Assembly (NCBI GenBank): GCA_014379595.1
Contig: JACMLM010000006.1
Location: 1 to 64,000 of the forward strand
DNA: 64,000 nt
DNA from: Anaerolineales bacterium
Lineage (GTDB): Bacteria; Chloroflexota; Anaerolineae; Anaerolineales; Villigracilaceae
Direction of reading: 5' to 3'
The number at the start of each line of letters is the position of its first letter. Position 1 is the stretch's first letter. Both the position numbers and the translations under genes were made by a program. The notes under the pieces are model-generated. The model was not told the origin of the DNA, did not search any database, and saw only the letters and a list, made by a program, of their open reading frames with translations. Positions 36,272 through 44,748 of this stretch are shown one piece after another.

Positions 36272-37393
36272 TTATGGACATCCATTCGCAATATGTTCTT
36301 CAAAAGTGACGGAGAAGTTATGAAAGCCTGGGTTATCACAACTGGCTTGAAAGAAATAAAAATCAGAAGCCATAGGAAAAGCTACAGCTTGCAAAGATTC
36401 CAAACTAGGACTTGCAATTGGGCCAGGCGGTAAGCCTGCGTAAATATAGGTATTATATGGGGAGTCAAATTGCAAATCAGCGAGGCTGAGAGGGTTTGTC
36501 CACCATGTTTGCTCAATGGGGTCATAGCCAAGCGCGTATTGTATTGTGGGGTCACTGCCGAGGGTCATGCCGATATTCAAACGATTAATGAATACTGATG
36601 CGATCAATGACTGTTCTTCTTCCTTGATAGATTCGCGCTCCACTAGAGAAGCCAGCGTGACAGCTTGATATACGTCCAAGCCTTGTGCGGCGAAACCAGC
36701 ACGCATGTCATCTGTGATGTGCAGGACAAAATTCCGCGCGATGATGTCAAGTAATTCATTTGTAGTTGTGGAACGCGGCAGAATGTAAGAGTCTGGGAGG
36801 AAGAATCCTTCGATCGAAGCAGAGACAGGTACGAAGTCCAAAACTTGAGGCGGAGTCTGTGCGGCGGCGAGAAATTCTTCGGGAGAAATATCCAAGCCCG
36901 AGGTTGGAAGTGAAGCGGCGATCTCTTCCATCCGCCAGCCTGCGAGAATTGTCAATGTTATATCTTTGGGAGTTGCATCCTGTAGTGTTCTTGCGATATC
37001 TATGATCGAAAGCGCGGGGCTGAGGGTGTAATTACCCGATTGAACAGAAAGATCGAGGCCTGTATAAACCAGATAATCATAAAAGGCCTGCGCGTTTGCA
37101 ATGAGGTTTGATCCTTCAAGGCGATCAGCAATGGAAAGTACAGACTCGCCTTCTTCCACTTGAAAGGACTGCTCAATGCCGTTTGGGATATATGGGGTTT
37201 TCAAAAGATCGCCATGCGAAAGCAGGCGCGTGGAATATTCAATGCGATTTGATAATGAAAGCGAGCGTGCAGGCGGACCATATAACAATGATGCGCGCGC
37301 AGGAACATATCCAAAGGCAAGATAAACACAAGCAAAAACACCAATGACGAGAAAAGCAAGAATAAAGTGAAGTTGATAACGACGGAAGTTCAT
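36272..37393 (-). CDS. mltG: Endolytic transglycosylase MltG
   Basis: A 373-residue YceG-like lytic transglycosylase that cuts nascent glycan strands at the outer face of the membrane. There is a membrane anchor at about 8-30, a LysM-like segment (FQVEEGESVLSIADRL), and the catalytic domain with Glu in ASLVERES near residue 251. Later motifs SVFINRLNIGMTLGSDPTIQYALG and YNTYIYAGLPPGPIASPSLESL are diagnostic. It starts 15 nt after ruvX, the frequently seen ruvX-mltG pair. No Shine-Dalgarno is obvious. Confidence 0.95.
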   Translation of the reverse strand: MNFRRYQLHFILAFLVIGVFACVYLAFGYVPARASLLYGPPARSLSLSNRIEYSTRLLSHGDLLKTPYIPNGIEQSFQVEEGESVLSIADRLEGSNLIANAQAFYDYLVYTGLDLSVQSGNYTLSPALSIIDIARTLQDATPKDITLTILAGWRMEEIAASLPTSGLDISPEEFLAAAQTPPQVLDFVPVSASIEGFFLPDSYILPRSTTTNELLDIIARNFVLHITDDMRAGFAAQGLDVYQAVTLASLVERESIKEEEQSLIASVFINRLNIGMTLGSDPTIQYALGYDPIEQTWWTNPLSLADLQFDSPYNTYIYAGLPPGPIASPSLESLQAVAFPMASDFYFFQASCDNPGFHNFSVTFEEHIANGCP

Positions 37394-37407
37394 TTTGGAT
37401 TTTCGAT

Positions 37408-37824
37408 TTATGATTTTCGATTGGCTTCAATATAGGATTGTAGAATAACAACCGCTGCAAAAACGTCTTGATGGCCTGCACGTTTTTTTCTTGAAACCCC
37501 AAGTTCAATTCGCGCGGTGCGGGCATCTTGTGTGCTGAATGATTCATCCCATAATTCGATGGGAATATTTGTTTGGTTTTTCAATTCATCTGCAAAACGG
37601 CCAGATCGCCTGCCCGCAGGATTCGGATTGCCTTCTTCATCAAAGGATTGCCCGATGACGATCAAGGTAACACCATTTTGCACAGCAATATCAGCAACTT
37701 GCGCAGCATCAATTGTACGCGAGATATGCTCGACCACTTTAAGTGGGCTTGCTACTGTACCGGTCTCGTCGCTTAATGCGAGGCCGATTCTTTTTTCACC
37801 GTGATCTACTGATAGGATTCTCAT
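37408..37824 (-). CDS. ruvX: Putative pre-16S rRNA nuclease RuvX (YqgF)
   Basis: A 138-residue RNase H-fold nuclease that processes 16S rRNA ends or acts on Holliday junctions. The catalytic Asp is in MRILSVDHGEKRIGLALSD, the middle Glu region is LIVIGQSFDEEGNPNPAGRR, and the last Asp lies in KKRAGHQDVFAAVVILQ. The start ATG 37824 gives the usual length; the longer frame to 37863 adds 13 residues lying in an intergenic repeat. A TATAAT reads on the minus strand 3 nt upstream. Upstream of mltG. Confidence 0.92.
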   Translation of the reverse strand: MRILSVDHGEKRIGLALSDETGTVASPLKVVEHISRTIDAAQVADIAVQNGVTLIVIGQSFDEEGNPNPAGRRSGRFADELKNQTNIPIELWDESFSTQDARTARIELGVSRKKRAGHQDVFAAVVILQSYIEANRKS

Positions 37825-37843
37825 AACATTATATAAACTGTAA

Positions 37844-37895
37844 GGGCGACCCGCCCAAAACAACCAGACACCTTACTAACCTTGGCGGGTCGCCC
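37844..37895. repeat. Inverted repeat upstream of ruvX
   Basis: GGGCGACCCGCC (37844-37855) and GGCGGGTCGCCC (37884-37895) are perfect 12-nt arms with a 28-nt loop. It lies between the baseplate-J-like gene and ruvX and is much more GC-rich than its surroundings. It looks like the same kind of element as the perfect palindrome at 52446-52473. Confidence 0.7.
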
Positions 37896-37901
37896 CTACT
37901 A

Positions 37902-39386
37902 TTATCTAACCTCCACCGAAATATTAAATGGGATCAACGGAAGCCACGGCCACCAGGAAGGCGTTAGAACAATATCGGATTCCTGACGCAAAGAAAAGTT
38001 TTCCGTCAATTGTTCTTCTGCCTGTTTGGGATCACTTCCGCGCACAAAAGAAAATACTTGTGTAAAGTCTACTTTCTGGAGCAAGGTGCGTGTTACATCA
38101 AGTTCAAAATGTGTAACGCCAGAAGAATCAGTTATGGGTTCAGTCAAGGGTTTGAAATTCGCATCACCAAAAGGTTCAAAGCCATCTGTAATGGATGAAT
38201 CCAATGCGGCAAGAGATAATTGATTCATATCTTCTGCCGAAATAGTCCGCGCTGAATATTCAACTTGCATTTTCAATATCAATGTTTCGCCAGGCTGCCC
38301 TGCGGGGGGCTCAAAGTTTTCTTCGATAATTTCCACAACTTCAAATGTGTCCGACAATAAAATATCATCTGGAGCGATCTGCGAACTTAATTTTGATGCT
38401 GCTTCACGCTGCAAACTTTCCATTACCATTTCACGCAAGTTAGCGCGGTCATCTTCATCTGCACCGATCAACCGTGCATCCACGCCGCCTGTGATCGCAT
38501 TTGGATTGGTCACGGAAATTGATAGCCCAAGCGGCCCTTCCACGATCGTGATTGTATCTGCCAAAACATTTCCCTGCGTACCCAACTCCATTGCCTCAAT
38601 CGGCACATCCACAAATTCATCAACACCCGCAAGCAGCCTTGTATTATGCAAAGTCACAAACCGAATCGAAGATTCAGTCACGACCACTGTGCCTGTTGGA
38701 ATCTCCACTTCACCTTGACCTAAATTTGTAAAGCGCACAATCCCCTTGGACTTTATTTTTGGGATTGCGATCACACTTCTCACAGTCAGTGATTGCTCGG
38801 CATTCACTTTAACTGATAACGGCCGAGCAGGGATCACTCCTGTTACAGAAACGGAATCAACTGACTCGCTGGCGCTTACAGGAATAACGACACTTTGAGT
38901 CTGCGATTGAGGGTATAGAGTCAGCGTAGCACTCGGGACAAATAAGCCTGCTACTATTAAAACGGCTATCACTCCCGCTGTGAAAGTGATCACTCGCCCA
39001 AGCAGAGATATCCGCCACGAGGCTTCTTTTTCGTAAACAGTATCCCGCACTTGACGCAGGTCTCGGCGCGGCACTTTCGGTATTCGCTGACTCCGTGAAA
39101 TATTTTTAGGCCACAAATCCTTTTGTGCTGTCGTTGTTGAAGCAAAGACTGGAATCCCCAGCGACTCTGCATCACGCCTTACATTTGCACGCCGAGTGAC
39201 CAAGCCTAATTGTGCTCCAAGCGAATCAGCATGACGCTGTAAGACTTTCAAATCTAATAAACGCAAGGTTACCTTCTCATACTTGGGCCAGACAAGTAAA
39301 ATGCGCGGCGTCTTCGCCCACGAAAATTTATCGCGGACAGAGATCAGGTCATCGTGAGATTCTAGGGTAATAATTTGGGTTTTCAA
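37902..39386 (-). CDS. Membrane-anchored baseplate J/gp47-like domain protein
   Basis: A 494-residue protein with three parts. Residues 1-130 are a soluble cytoplasmic region rich in Arg/Lys (RILLVWPKYEKVTLRLLDLKVLQRHA). One membrane segment follows (about 134-157, VITFTAGVIAVLIVAGLFV), then an extracytoplasmic domain with the baseplate-J-like pattern (PTGTVVVTESS.., NAITGGVDARLIGADEDDRANLR). There are no other phage genes nearby, so this is a cellular use of the fold, possibly in the envelope. The frame begins with TTG, with no clear ribosome-binding site, so the start is uncertain. Confidence 0.75.
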   Translation of the reverse strand: MKTQIITLESHDDLISVRDKFSWAKTPRILLVWPKYEKVTLRLLDLKVLQRHADSLGAQLGLVTRRANVRRDAESLGIPVFASTTTAQKDLWPKNISRSQRIPKVPRRDLRQVRDTVYEKEASWRISLLGRVITFTAGVIAVLIVAGLFVPSATLTLYPQSQTQSVVIPVSASESVDSVSVTGVIPARPLSVKVNAEQSLTVRSVIAIPKIKSKGIVRFTNLGQGEVEIPTGTVVVTESSIRFVTLHNTRLLAGVDEFVDVPIEAMELGTQGNVLADTITIVEGPLGLSISVTNPNAITGGVDARLIGADEDDRANLREMVMESLQREAASKLSSQIAPDDILLSDTFEVVEIIEENFEPPAGQPGETLILKMQVEYSARTISAEDMNQLSLAALDSSITDGFEPFGDANFKPLTEPITDSSGVTHFELDVTRTLLQKVDFTQVFSFVRGSDPKQAEEQLTENFSLRQESDIVLTPSWWPWLPLIPFNISVEVR

Positions 39387-39405
39387 ATTTCGTTAACCAC
39401 AGAGA

Positions 39406-40560
39406 TTACTTCTTGTTTAAACCTCTAGCCTTTTCAACCAACTCAGGCAAGGTTTTCAAGAAAGATTCTATTTGTTCAGGGTTTGAATCAACGCCAAGTG
39501 TTACACGTAACGAGCCTAATGCCCAGTCACGAGTAAAGCCTAATGAAGTAATCACTTCACTTGGTTCGGGGTTTCCAGTTTTGCAGGCCGAGCCAGATGA
39601 ACACGCAAAGCCAGCAGAATCTAGTAATTGAAGTAATAGATTGCCATCTACATCTTTGAAAACAAAAGATGCATGGTTTGGTAATCGGTTTTCGGGATGA
39701 CCCGTTAATTTTGAATCTGATATTTCTTCGAGTACACGGCCGATGATCTGATCTCGCAATGGCTTGACATGGCTTGTCCGTTCTTCACGTTCTTTTGCTA
39801 CAAGATGTAATGCTTCAGCAAAGCCAACGATATATGGCACATTATGAGTCCCTGCACGTAAACTAAATTCCTGTCCGCCGCCTGTTAGGTGAGGCACAAG
39901 CCCAGTCCCCTTGCGGACGTATAATGCACCTACACCTTTTGGCCCGTAAAATTTATGCCCACCAAGTGACATCAAATTCACATCGAGTTTTTCAACATTT
40001 ACATCTAGATAAGCTGCAGCTTGTACCGCGTCAGTATGAAACAGAATGTTATTTGCTTTTGCAATCACAGCAAGTTCGTAAATGGGATTGATCGTACCAA
40101 TTTCATTATTTGCATACATCACAGAAGCAAGCGCCGTGTCGCTGCAAACAGCTTTGTTCAGAGATTCAGGAGTGGTTGTGCCATGTTCGTCGACGTCCAA
40201 CCATTCAAGTAAAAAATCATATTCTTTTTCAAGTTGTTCAGCAGTTTTGCTTACGGCATGATGTTCGGTTTTGGAGGTCAGAATCCATTTTTCACCTGAT
40301 GCATTACGCCTTGCTATTGCCGCGCCGCGAAGTGCGAGGTTATCTGACTCGCTGCCGCAGGATGTGAAAATAATTTCTTCAGGTTTGCCGTGCAGAACAG
40401 CAGCGACTTTCTCACGCGCTTCATCCACTGCGGCTTCCGCTTTTTGCCCAAGTCGATGCACAGAAGATGGATTTCCGTAATTTTCGCGGAAATAAGGAAG
40501 CATTCTGTCGAGCACACGTTGGTCAACGGGGGTGGTGGCTGCATAATCAAGATAAATCAT
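39406..40560 (-). CDS. Cysteine desulfurase (NifS/IscS family)
   Basis: A PLP-dependent enzyme of 384 residues that removes sulfur from cysteine for Fe-S clusters or tRNA thiolation. The N-terminus MIYLDYAATTPVD is typical, the PLP Lys lies in SLGGHKFYGPKG near residue 203, the PLP-stacking His is in TEHHAVS near 100, and the active-site Cys is in ACSSGSACKTG near 323. ATG 40560 is preferred over 40581, since the extra MFAIISF is not family-like. A minus-strand TATAAT ends 7 nt upstream, so a leaderless mRNA is possible. A C-terminal group I/II label cannot be set. Confidence 0.95.
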   Translation of the reverse strand: MIYLDYAATTPVDQRVLDRMLPYFRENYGNPSSVHRLGQKAEAAVDEAREKVAAVLHGKPEEIIFTSCGSESDNLALRGAAIARRNASGEKWILTSKTEHHAVSKTAEQLEKEYDFLLEWLDVDEHGTTTPESLNKAVCSDTALASVMYANNEIGTINPIYELAVIAKANNILFHTDAVQAAAYLDVNVEKLDVNLMSLGGHKFYGPKGVGALYVRKGTGLVPHLTGGGQEFSLRAGTHNVPYIVGFAEALHLVAKEREERTSHVKPLRDQIIGRVLEEISDSKLTGHPENRLPNHASFVFKDVDGNLLLQLLDSAGFACSSGSACKTGNPEPSEVITSLGFTRDWALGSLRVTLGVDSNPEQIESFLKTLPELVEKARGLNKK

Positions 40561-40626
40561 GAAAGAGATTATAGCAAACAAATTGCATCGAATGATACAA
40601 TACAGAAAAAGATATAAAGGTGATAG

Positions 40627-41661
40627 ATGACCGACTTCCTTATTTTTCTTAATACAGCAGACCTTGATACATTGACTAAAATCCCTGGGATTTCACGCAT
40701 CATTGCAGAAAATATTATTGCGGCAAGGCCGTTCGAATTTGTGGAAGATTGCGCCAAGGTACGCGGTGTTGGAAAAAATCTACTGGGGCGCATGCAGTCC
40801 TTTTTTGAAGCGGAGTTAAATAAATCTCGTAACAGTGCCCTGATCCCCGTCGAGGAAGAGGCGCTGCCCGCTCCTATTGCGAAGAGTCAGCCTGAACCAG
40901 AACCTGTTGAAGATCAGCCATCTTTTTTTTCCCGCTTGGGCAGAGCATTTCAAAATTTTCTGAGAACAGTAATTAGATTGATCTTAATCGCTGCATTAAT
41001 TGCGGCATTTGGCGCACTTTTTTATTATGGGTTGCCCTATATCAAGGAAACATTTATTGTGCCCGTGGAACAAAATGCTGCGCGCGTAAGTGAACTTGAA
41101 GATGAAGTTACAGCATTACAAATGAGATTAGCTGAGATAAATGTTCGCATGGATGGGCTTGAAACATCGGTTCAATCGCATACAGTTTCAATCGAAAAAA
41201 TGGAGCAAATACAGACCACGCTTGAAGAGCAATTAAAAGAGAACAACGACAAGGCTTTGTTGGAGTTGAAGCATGAAGTAATGATGACACGCGCTCTGGA
41301 TATGCTTGGACGTGCAAGGCTTTATCTCGCGCAAAGTAATTTTGGCCTGGCAAAAGAAGATGTGCAATCGGCGCGCAGTCTGCTGGCTGATCTACAAACT
41401 GAAACAAATGACGAATTACTTGACCTGATAATTCAACGCCTAGACCTCACACTTGGCAACCTACCAGCTTTTCCTGTTATTGCATCAGGTGATTTGGAAA
41501 TTGCATGGCAGTTGTTAGTGTCTGGTGAGCAAACAATTACTGTGACCCCAACACCTTTTCAGGAACCATTTCTAACTACATCACCTACGCCCAACCCTAT
41601 CGTAACGTTGACGCCCACCATCGAGCCTCAACCTGAAAGCAGCACAACACCAACACCTTAA
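40627..41661 (+). CDS. HhH-domain membrane protein with coiled coil and Pro/Thr tail
   Basis: A 344-residue protein of unusual build. Residues about 5-63 form two helix-hairpin-helix units (LTKIPGISRIIAENIIAARP, AKVRGVGKNLLGRM), like the DNA-binding ComEA end. A Pro/Glu-rich linker follows, then one membrane helix (about 116-138) and a long coiled coil (about 150-215, VSELEDEVTALQMRLAEI). A helical domain around LELKHEVMMTRALDMLGRARLYL comes next, then a Pro/Thr tail. The HhH part should be in the cytoplasm and the rest outside. AAAGGTGATAG precedes the ATG. Function unknown; could tether DNA. Confidence 0.82.
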   Translation: MTDFLIFLNTADLDTLTKIPGISRIIAENIIAARPFEFVEDCAKVRGVGKNLLGRMQSFFEAELNKSRNSALIPVEEEALPAPIAKSQPEPEPVEDQPSFFSRLGRAFQNFLRTVIRLILIAALIAAFGALFYYGLPYIKETFIVPVEQNAARVSELEDEVTALQMRLAEINVRMDGLETSVQSHTVSIEKMEQIQTTLEEQLKENNDKALLELKHEVMMTRALDMLGRARLYLAQSNFGLAKEDVQSARSLLADLQTETNDELLDLIIQRLDLTLGNLPAFPVIASGDLEIAWQLLVSGEQTITVTPTPFQEPFLTTSPTPNPIVTLTPTIEPQPESSTTPTP

Positions 41662-41676
41662 ATACGGAGAATATTC

Positions 41677-43107
41677 ATGGCACAAAAAATTAAATTTGGC
41701 ACAGACGGCTGGCGCGGAGTCATTGCAGAAGATTACACATTCGATAATGTGCGTCGTTGTACACAGGGTTTTGCAAATTATTTACTTAAGCAGGGTAAAG
41801 ACGGGCAATTTGTTGTCGTGGGTCACGATATGCGATTCAGCAGTGAGCACTTCGCGGCAGCCGTTGCAGAAGTGCTGGCTGGCAACGGATTAAAAGTTTA
41901 CTTAACAGATGGAGCAACACCTACACCAGTCATCGCTTATGCAGTTGTGGATAAAAAAGCGGCGGGTGCGGTGAACATTACTGCGAGTCACAACCCACCC
42001 ACTGACAACGGATTCAAAGTCCGCAACGAGACAGGTGGCGCGATTGACCCTGAGGGATTAAAGCAAATTGAAGCAGGCATTCCTGATGACATCAAAGATG
42101 CAAAACGCAAAGTATATAAAGAAGCAGAAGCTGCTGGCGAGATCGTCAAATTTGATGCGGCGACTCCGTATATTGAACATCTAACAAAAGATAACTTAAT
42201 TGACCTGCAGCCCATCAAAGATGCGGGCCTGACCGTCATGGTAGATACGATGTGGGGCAACGGCGCGGGTTGGTTTCCAAGATTATTAGCAGGCGGAAAA
42301 ACCAAAGTAATTGAGATTCATAATGAAAGGAATCCGTCATTTCCTGAGATGAAAAGGCCTGAACCGATTCAGCCAAATATTGATGTTGGATTGAAAGCGA
42401 CAGTAGATAACAAAGCTGACGTTTTGTTAATCACAGACGGCGACGCTGACCGTTGTGGAATCGGAGATGAGAACGGCCAGTTCATTAATCAACTGCGCGT
42501 GTTTGGCCTACTGGCCTACTACATGCTTGAAGTCCGTGGTGAACGCGGTGACATTGTAAAGACTTTATCCACAACTACTATGCTCAATAAGCTCGGTGAG
42601 ATTTACGGAGTCCCTGTCCACGAGACAGGTGTGGGATTCAAGTTCGTGGCCCCAAAAATGACCGAGACCAATGCCCTCATTGGCGGTGAAGAATCTGGCG
42701 GCTATGCCTTCCGTGGAAATGTCCCTGAGCGTGATGGGATATTGGCTGGTTTATATATGCTTGATTTTATGGTGAAGACTGGCAAGAAGCCTACTGAATT
42801 GCTCAAAGATTTATTTGCCAAAGTTGGCGGTGAATATTTCTACGACCGTGTGGATAGTCCGTTTACAGGCGATCCTGAAGCACGCAAGAAGATCATCATG
42901 GATAACAATCCCAAGACTCTGGGCGGTTTGAAAGTGACCGAGCTTGTGACTGTTGACGGTTTTCAATTCAAGATGGAAGATGGCGGCTGGATGTTAATCC
43001 GCTTTTCTGGAACAGAGCCCATTCTCCGCGTTTATACTGAGACTCGTCATGGCGATAAAGTTAAAGCGATTTTGGAAGATGGACTCAAAGTTGCGGGAAT
43101 AAAATAA
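41677..43107 (+). CDS. Phosphoglucomutase/phosphomannomutase
   Basis: A 476-residue alpha-D-phosphohexomutase. Phosphoserine loop [12 protein letters not shown] near residue 103, metal loop DGDADRCG near 257, sugar-binding [10 protein letters not shown] near 338, and phosphate-binding [12 protein letters not shown] near 442. It interconverts hexose-1- and hexose-6-phosphates for sugar nucleotide supply. CGGAGAA precedes the ATG by a short gap after the HhH gene, so the two may be cotranscribed. Glucose, mannose or glucosamine specificity cannot be told. Confidence 0.95.
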   Translation: MAQKIKFGTDGWRGVIAEDYTFDNVRRCTQGFANYLLKQGKDGQFVVVGHDMRFSSEHFAAAVAEVLAGNGLKVYLTDGATPTPVIAYAVVDKKAAGAVNITASHNPPTDNGFKVRNETGGAIDPEGLKQIEAGIPDDIKDAKRKVYKEAEAAGEIVKFDAATPYIEHLTKDNLIDLQPIKDAGLTVMVDTMWGNGAGWFPRLLAGGKTKVIEIHNERNPSFPEMKRPEPIQPNIDVGLKATVDNKADVLLITDGDADRCGIGDENGQFINQLRVFGLLAYYMLEVRGERGDIVKTLSTTTMLNKLGEIYGVPVHETGVGFKFVAPKMTETNALIGGEESGGYAFRGNVPERDGILAGLYMLDFMVKTGKKPTELLKDLFAKVGGEYFYDRVDSPFTGDPEARKKIIMDNNPKTLGGLKVTELVTVDGFQFKMEDGGWMLIRFSGTEPILRVYTETRHGDKVKAILEDGLKVAGIK

Positions 43108-43115
43108 TCGTTTAC

Positions 43116-43159
43116 AACTTGGAAGGTTAAAACTTTTAAAAGTTTTAACCTTCCAAGTT
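43116..43159. repeat. Perfect 44-nt palindrome after the phosphohexomutase
   Basis: Two 22-nt arms are exact inverted copies centred at 43137/43138 (outer part AACTTGGAAGGTT, inner part AAAACTTTT). It is AT-rich with no T-run. It may stabilise or end the phosphohexomutase mRNA and precedes the toxin gene promoter. Confidence 0.85.
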
Positions 43160-43190
43160 ATTTAAAAAACAACAGGTGTATAATTTAAAC

Positions 43191-43487
43191 ATGAAGGAAA
43201 TATATGGTTGGGACAAAAGAAAGGCCCAAATCAACCTTGCAAAACATAAAGTAAGTTTTGAAGAAGGTGAAACAATTTTTGATGATCCATTCCTTATTAC
43301 CTATCATGATGAGTTGCATTCAGAAAAAGAAGAACGATTGATAAGTATAGGTATATCTAAAAATCAACGAATTCTCTTGGTTGTACACGTCGAAAAACAG
43401 GAAACAGCAGATTTCATCTTAGTTCGAATTATTAGTTGCAGAAAAGCCACACCATCTGAAAGAAAACTATATGAAGAAAGCAAATAA
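43191..43487 (+). CDS. brnT: BrnT-family toxin
   Basis: A 98-residue RelE-fold ribonuclease toxin of the BrnT type. The family pattern is clear: GWDKRKAQINLAKHKVSFEE, IFDDPFLITYHDE, EERLISIGISKNQRILLVVH and IRIISCRKATPSERKLYEE (reading RIISCRKATPSERKLY here). It should cut mRNA when its antitoxin is lost. ATG 43191 fits family length; TATAAT (43179-43184) is exactly 6 nt upstream, so a leaderless transcript is likely. The antitoxin gene overlaps its end by 17 nt. Confidence 0.88.
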   Translation: MKEIYGWDKRKAQINLAKHKVSFEEGETIFDDPFLITYHDELHSEKEERLISIGISKNQRILLVVHVEKQETADFILVRIISCRKATPSERKLYEESK

Positions 43488-43812
43488 AATCGACTCAAAA
43501 GATTACGATGATGGCATGTTGCCCGAATATGATTTCACGGGCAAAAAAGGTGTGCGCGGAAAATATTATCGTGCCAGAGAGCAAGGCTACACTGTTCGTA
43601 TTTATAATGAAGATGGCTCATTTACTGAAAAACATTTTGGCCCAACAATTACTCTCGAGCCTGATATAGCAAAGTACTTTCCTGATTCAGAAAGTGTTAA
43701 TAATGCTTTGCGGACATTGATTTCTCTAGTTCCAAACAAACAAGTTGGCGAGAAGAAAGCAAAATATAAAGTCAGCAAAAAGCCTGCAAAGAAAATCGCC
43801 GTCAGAAAGTAA
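43471..43812 (+). CDS. Antitoxin partner of BrnT
   Basis: A 113-residue protein encoded in a 17-nt overlap with the toxin gene, as for coupled TA pairs. It has MLPEYDFTGKKGVRGKYYRA and a C-terminal ribbon-helix-helix-like part (ITLEPDIAKYFPDSESVNNALRTLISL) that would bind operator DNA, then an unusual Lys-rich tail of about 20 residues. It should neutralise the toxin and repress the pair. It differs from short BrnA, so no symbol is given. Confidence 0.8.
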   Translation: MKKANKIDSKDYDDGMLPEYDFTGKKGVRGKYYRAREQGYTVRIYNEDGSFTEKHFGPTITLEPDIAKYFPDSESVNNALRTLISLVPNKQVGEKKAKYKVSKKPAKKIAVRK

Positions 43813-43830
43813 CTGACGGCGAAAGTTATT
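43797..43830 (+). terminator. Hairpin at the end of the antitoxin gene
   Basis: CGCCGTCAG (43797-43805) pairs with CTGACGGCG (43813-43821), loop AAAGTAA, followed by AAAGTTATTTT. It overlaps the antitoxin stop codon and lies just before tatD. Confidence 0.55.
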
Positions 43831-43832
43831 TT

Positions 43833-44654
43833 ATGCAACTCACCGATACCCACTGTCACCTTGACTATCACAAATTCGACTCTGACCGCGCAGAAGTAAT
43901 TCAACGTGCGATTGATGCAGGGTTGATTCGGATGCTCGTGCCGGGACTCCATCACAGGTCCAGTAGAGATGCGGTGCAGTTGGCGGAGTCAAATTCCAGT
44001 GTGTACGCGGCGGTTGGGTTCCATCCAACTGATTTGGAAGAATTCTCCGAAGAATCATTTCAACAAGTAAAAGAGTTGGCGAAGCATCCAAAGGTTGTGG
44101 CCATTGGCGAGATCGGCATTGATTATTATTGGGTGAAAGAAAATGACAAACGTGCCTTTCAACGCGATGCTTTAAAACAACAATTGCAATTTGCAAAAGA
44201 TATTAACAAGCCAGTCATCATCCATATGCGCGAAGAAAATGATGCTTGGTTTGGTGAAGCATCGCAAGACCTGTTAAAAATTCTGGAGGAATGGCAAAAC
44301 AGTTTGAAAGGCTCACTTGCTGAAAAACCTGGCGTGCTTCATTCGTTTAATGGGACTTTAGAAACTGCCCAAAAAGGGCTTGCACTTAATTTTTATATCG
44401 GAGTCACAGGCCCGGTCACTTATAAAAACGCAGAAAAAAAGCGGGAAATTATCCAGCAATTACCCCTTGAAAAGCTGCTGATCGAGACAGATTCGCCATT
44501 TCTCTCCCCAAAACCCGTTCGTGAAAAAAGGAACGAACCCTCGTACATTTTGCACATTGCTGATAAAATAGCAGAAATCCATTCCAAGAGCCCGGCAGAG
44601 ATCGCCGCCATTACCACAGCCAATGCGGCACGGCTCTTTGCATGGGGAGACTAA
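43833..44654 (+). CDS. tatD: TatD-family metal-dependent hydrolase
   Basis: A 273-residue TatD-type DNase. Metal ligands: DTHCHLDY (HxH), GEIGIDYYW (Glu), VIIHMREEN (His), VLHSFNG (His) and the terminal LIETDSPFL Asp. It lies in the barrel amidohydrolase fold and has 3'-5' exonuclease activity in relatives. The TAA stop is followed after one base by a TTG that begins the polyprenyl synthase frame, with GGGGAG inside this gene's last codons acting as its ribosome-binding site. Confidence 0.93.
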   Translation: MQLTDTHCHLDYHKFDSDRAEVIQRAIDAGLIRMLVPGLHHRSSRDAVQLAESNSSVYAAVGFHPTDLEEFSEESFQQVKELAKHPKVVAIGEIGIDYYWVKENDKRAFQRDALKQQLQFAKDINKPVIIHMREENDAWFGEASQDLLKILEEWQNSLKGSLAEKPGVLHSFNGTLETAQKGLALNFYIGVTGPVTYKNAEKKREIIQQLPLEKLLIETDSPFLSPKPVREKRNEPSYILHIADKIAEIHSKSPAEIAAITTANAARLFAWGD

Positions 44655-44655
44655 T

Positions 44656-44739
44656 TTGAGCGCGGTAACCTTTTTCTCACCAGTACAGGAACAAATCAAA
44701 CTCGTTGAAGAACGAATGTGGATTCAAGCCGATGAATAG
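44656..44739 (+). other. N-terminal coding remnant ending in an in-frame TAG
   Basis: A TTG at 44656 follows GGGGAG (44644-44649) by 6 nt. It opens 27 codons in the same frame as the polyprenyl synthase (LSAVTFFSPVQEQIKLVEER, then MWIQADE), ending at TAG 44737-44739. After the TAG the frame continues HPELQAALEHLMAAGGKR, which is the usual start of the family. The original gene therefore almost certainly began at 44656. Confidence 0.8.
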
Positions 44740-44748
44740 CATCCGGAG

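Noticed and set aside
37902-39386. Prophage remnant because of a baseplate-J-like domain.
   Set aside because: There are no other phage genes, the protein has a membrane segment, and neighbours are housekeeping genes.
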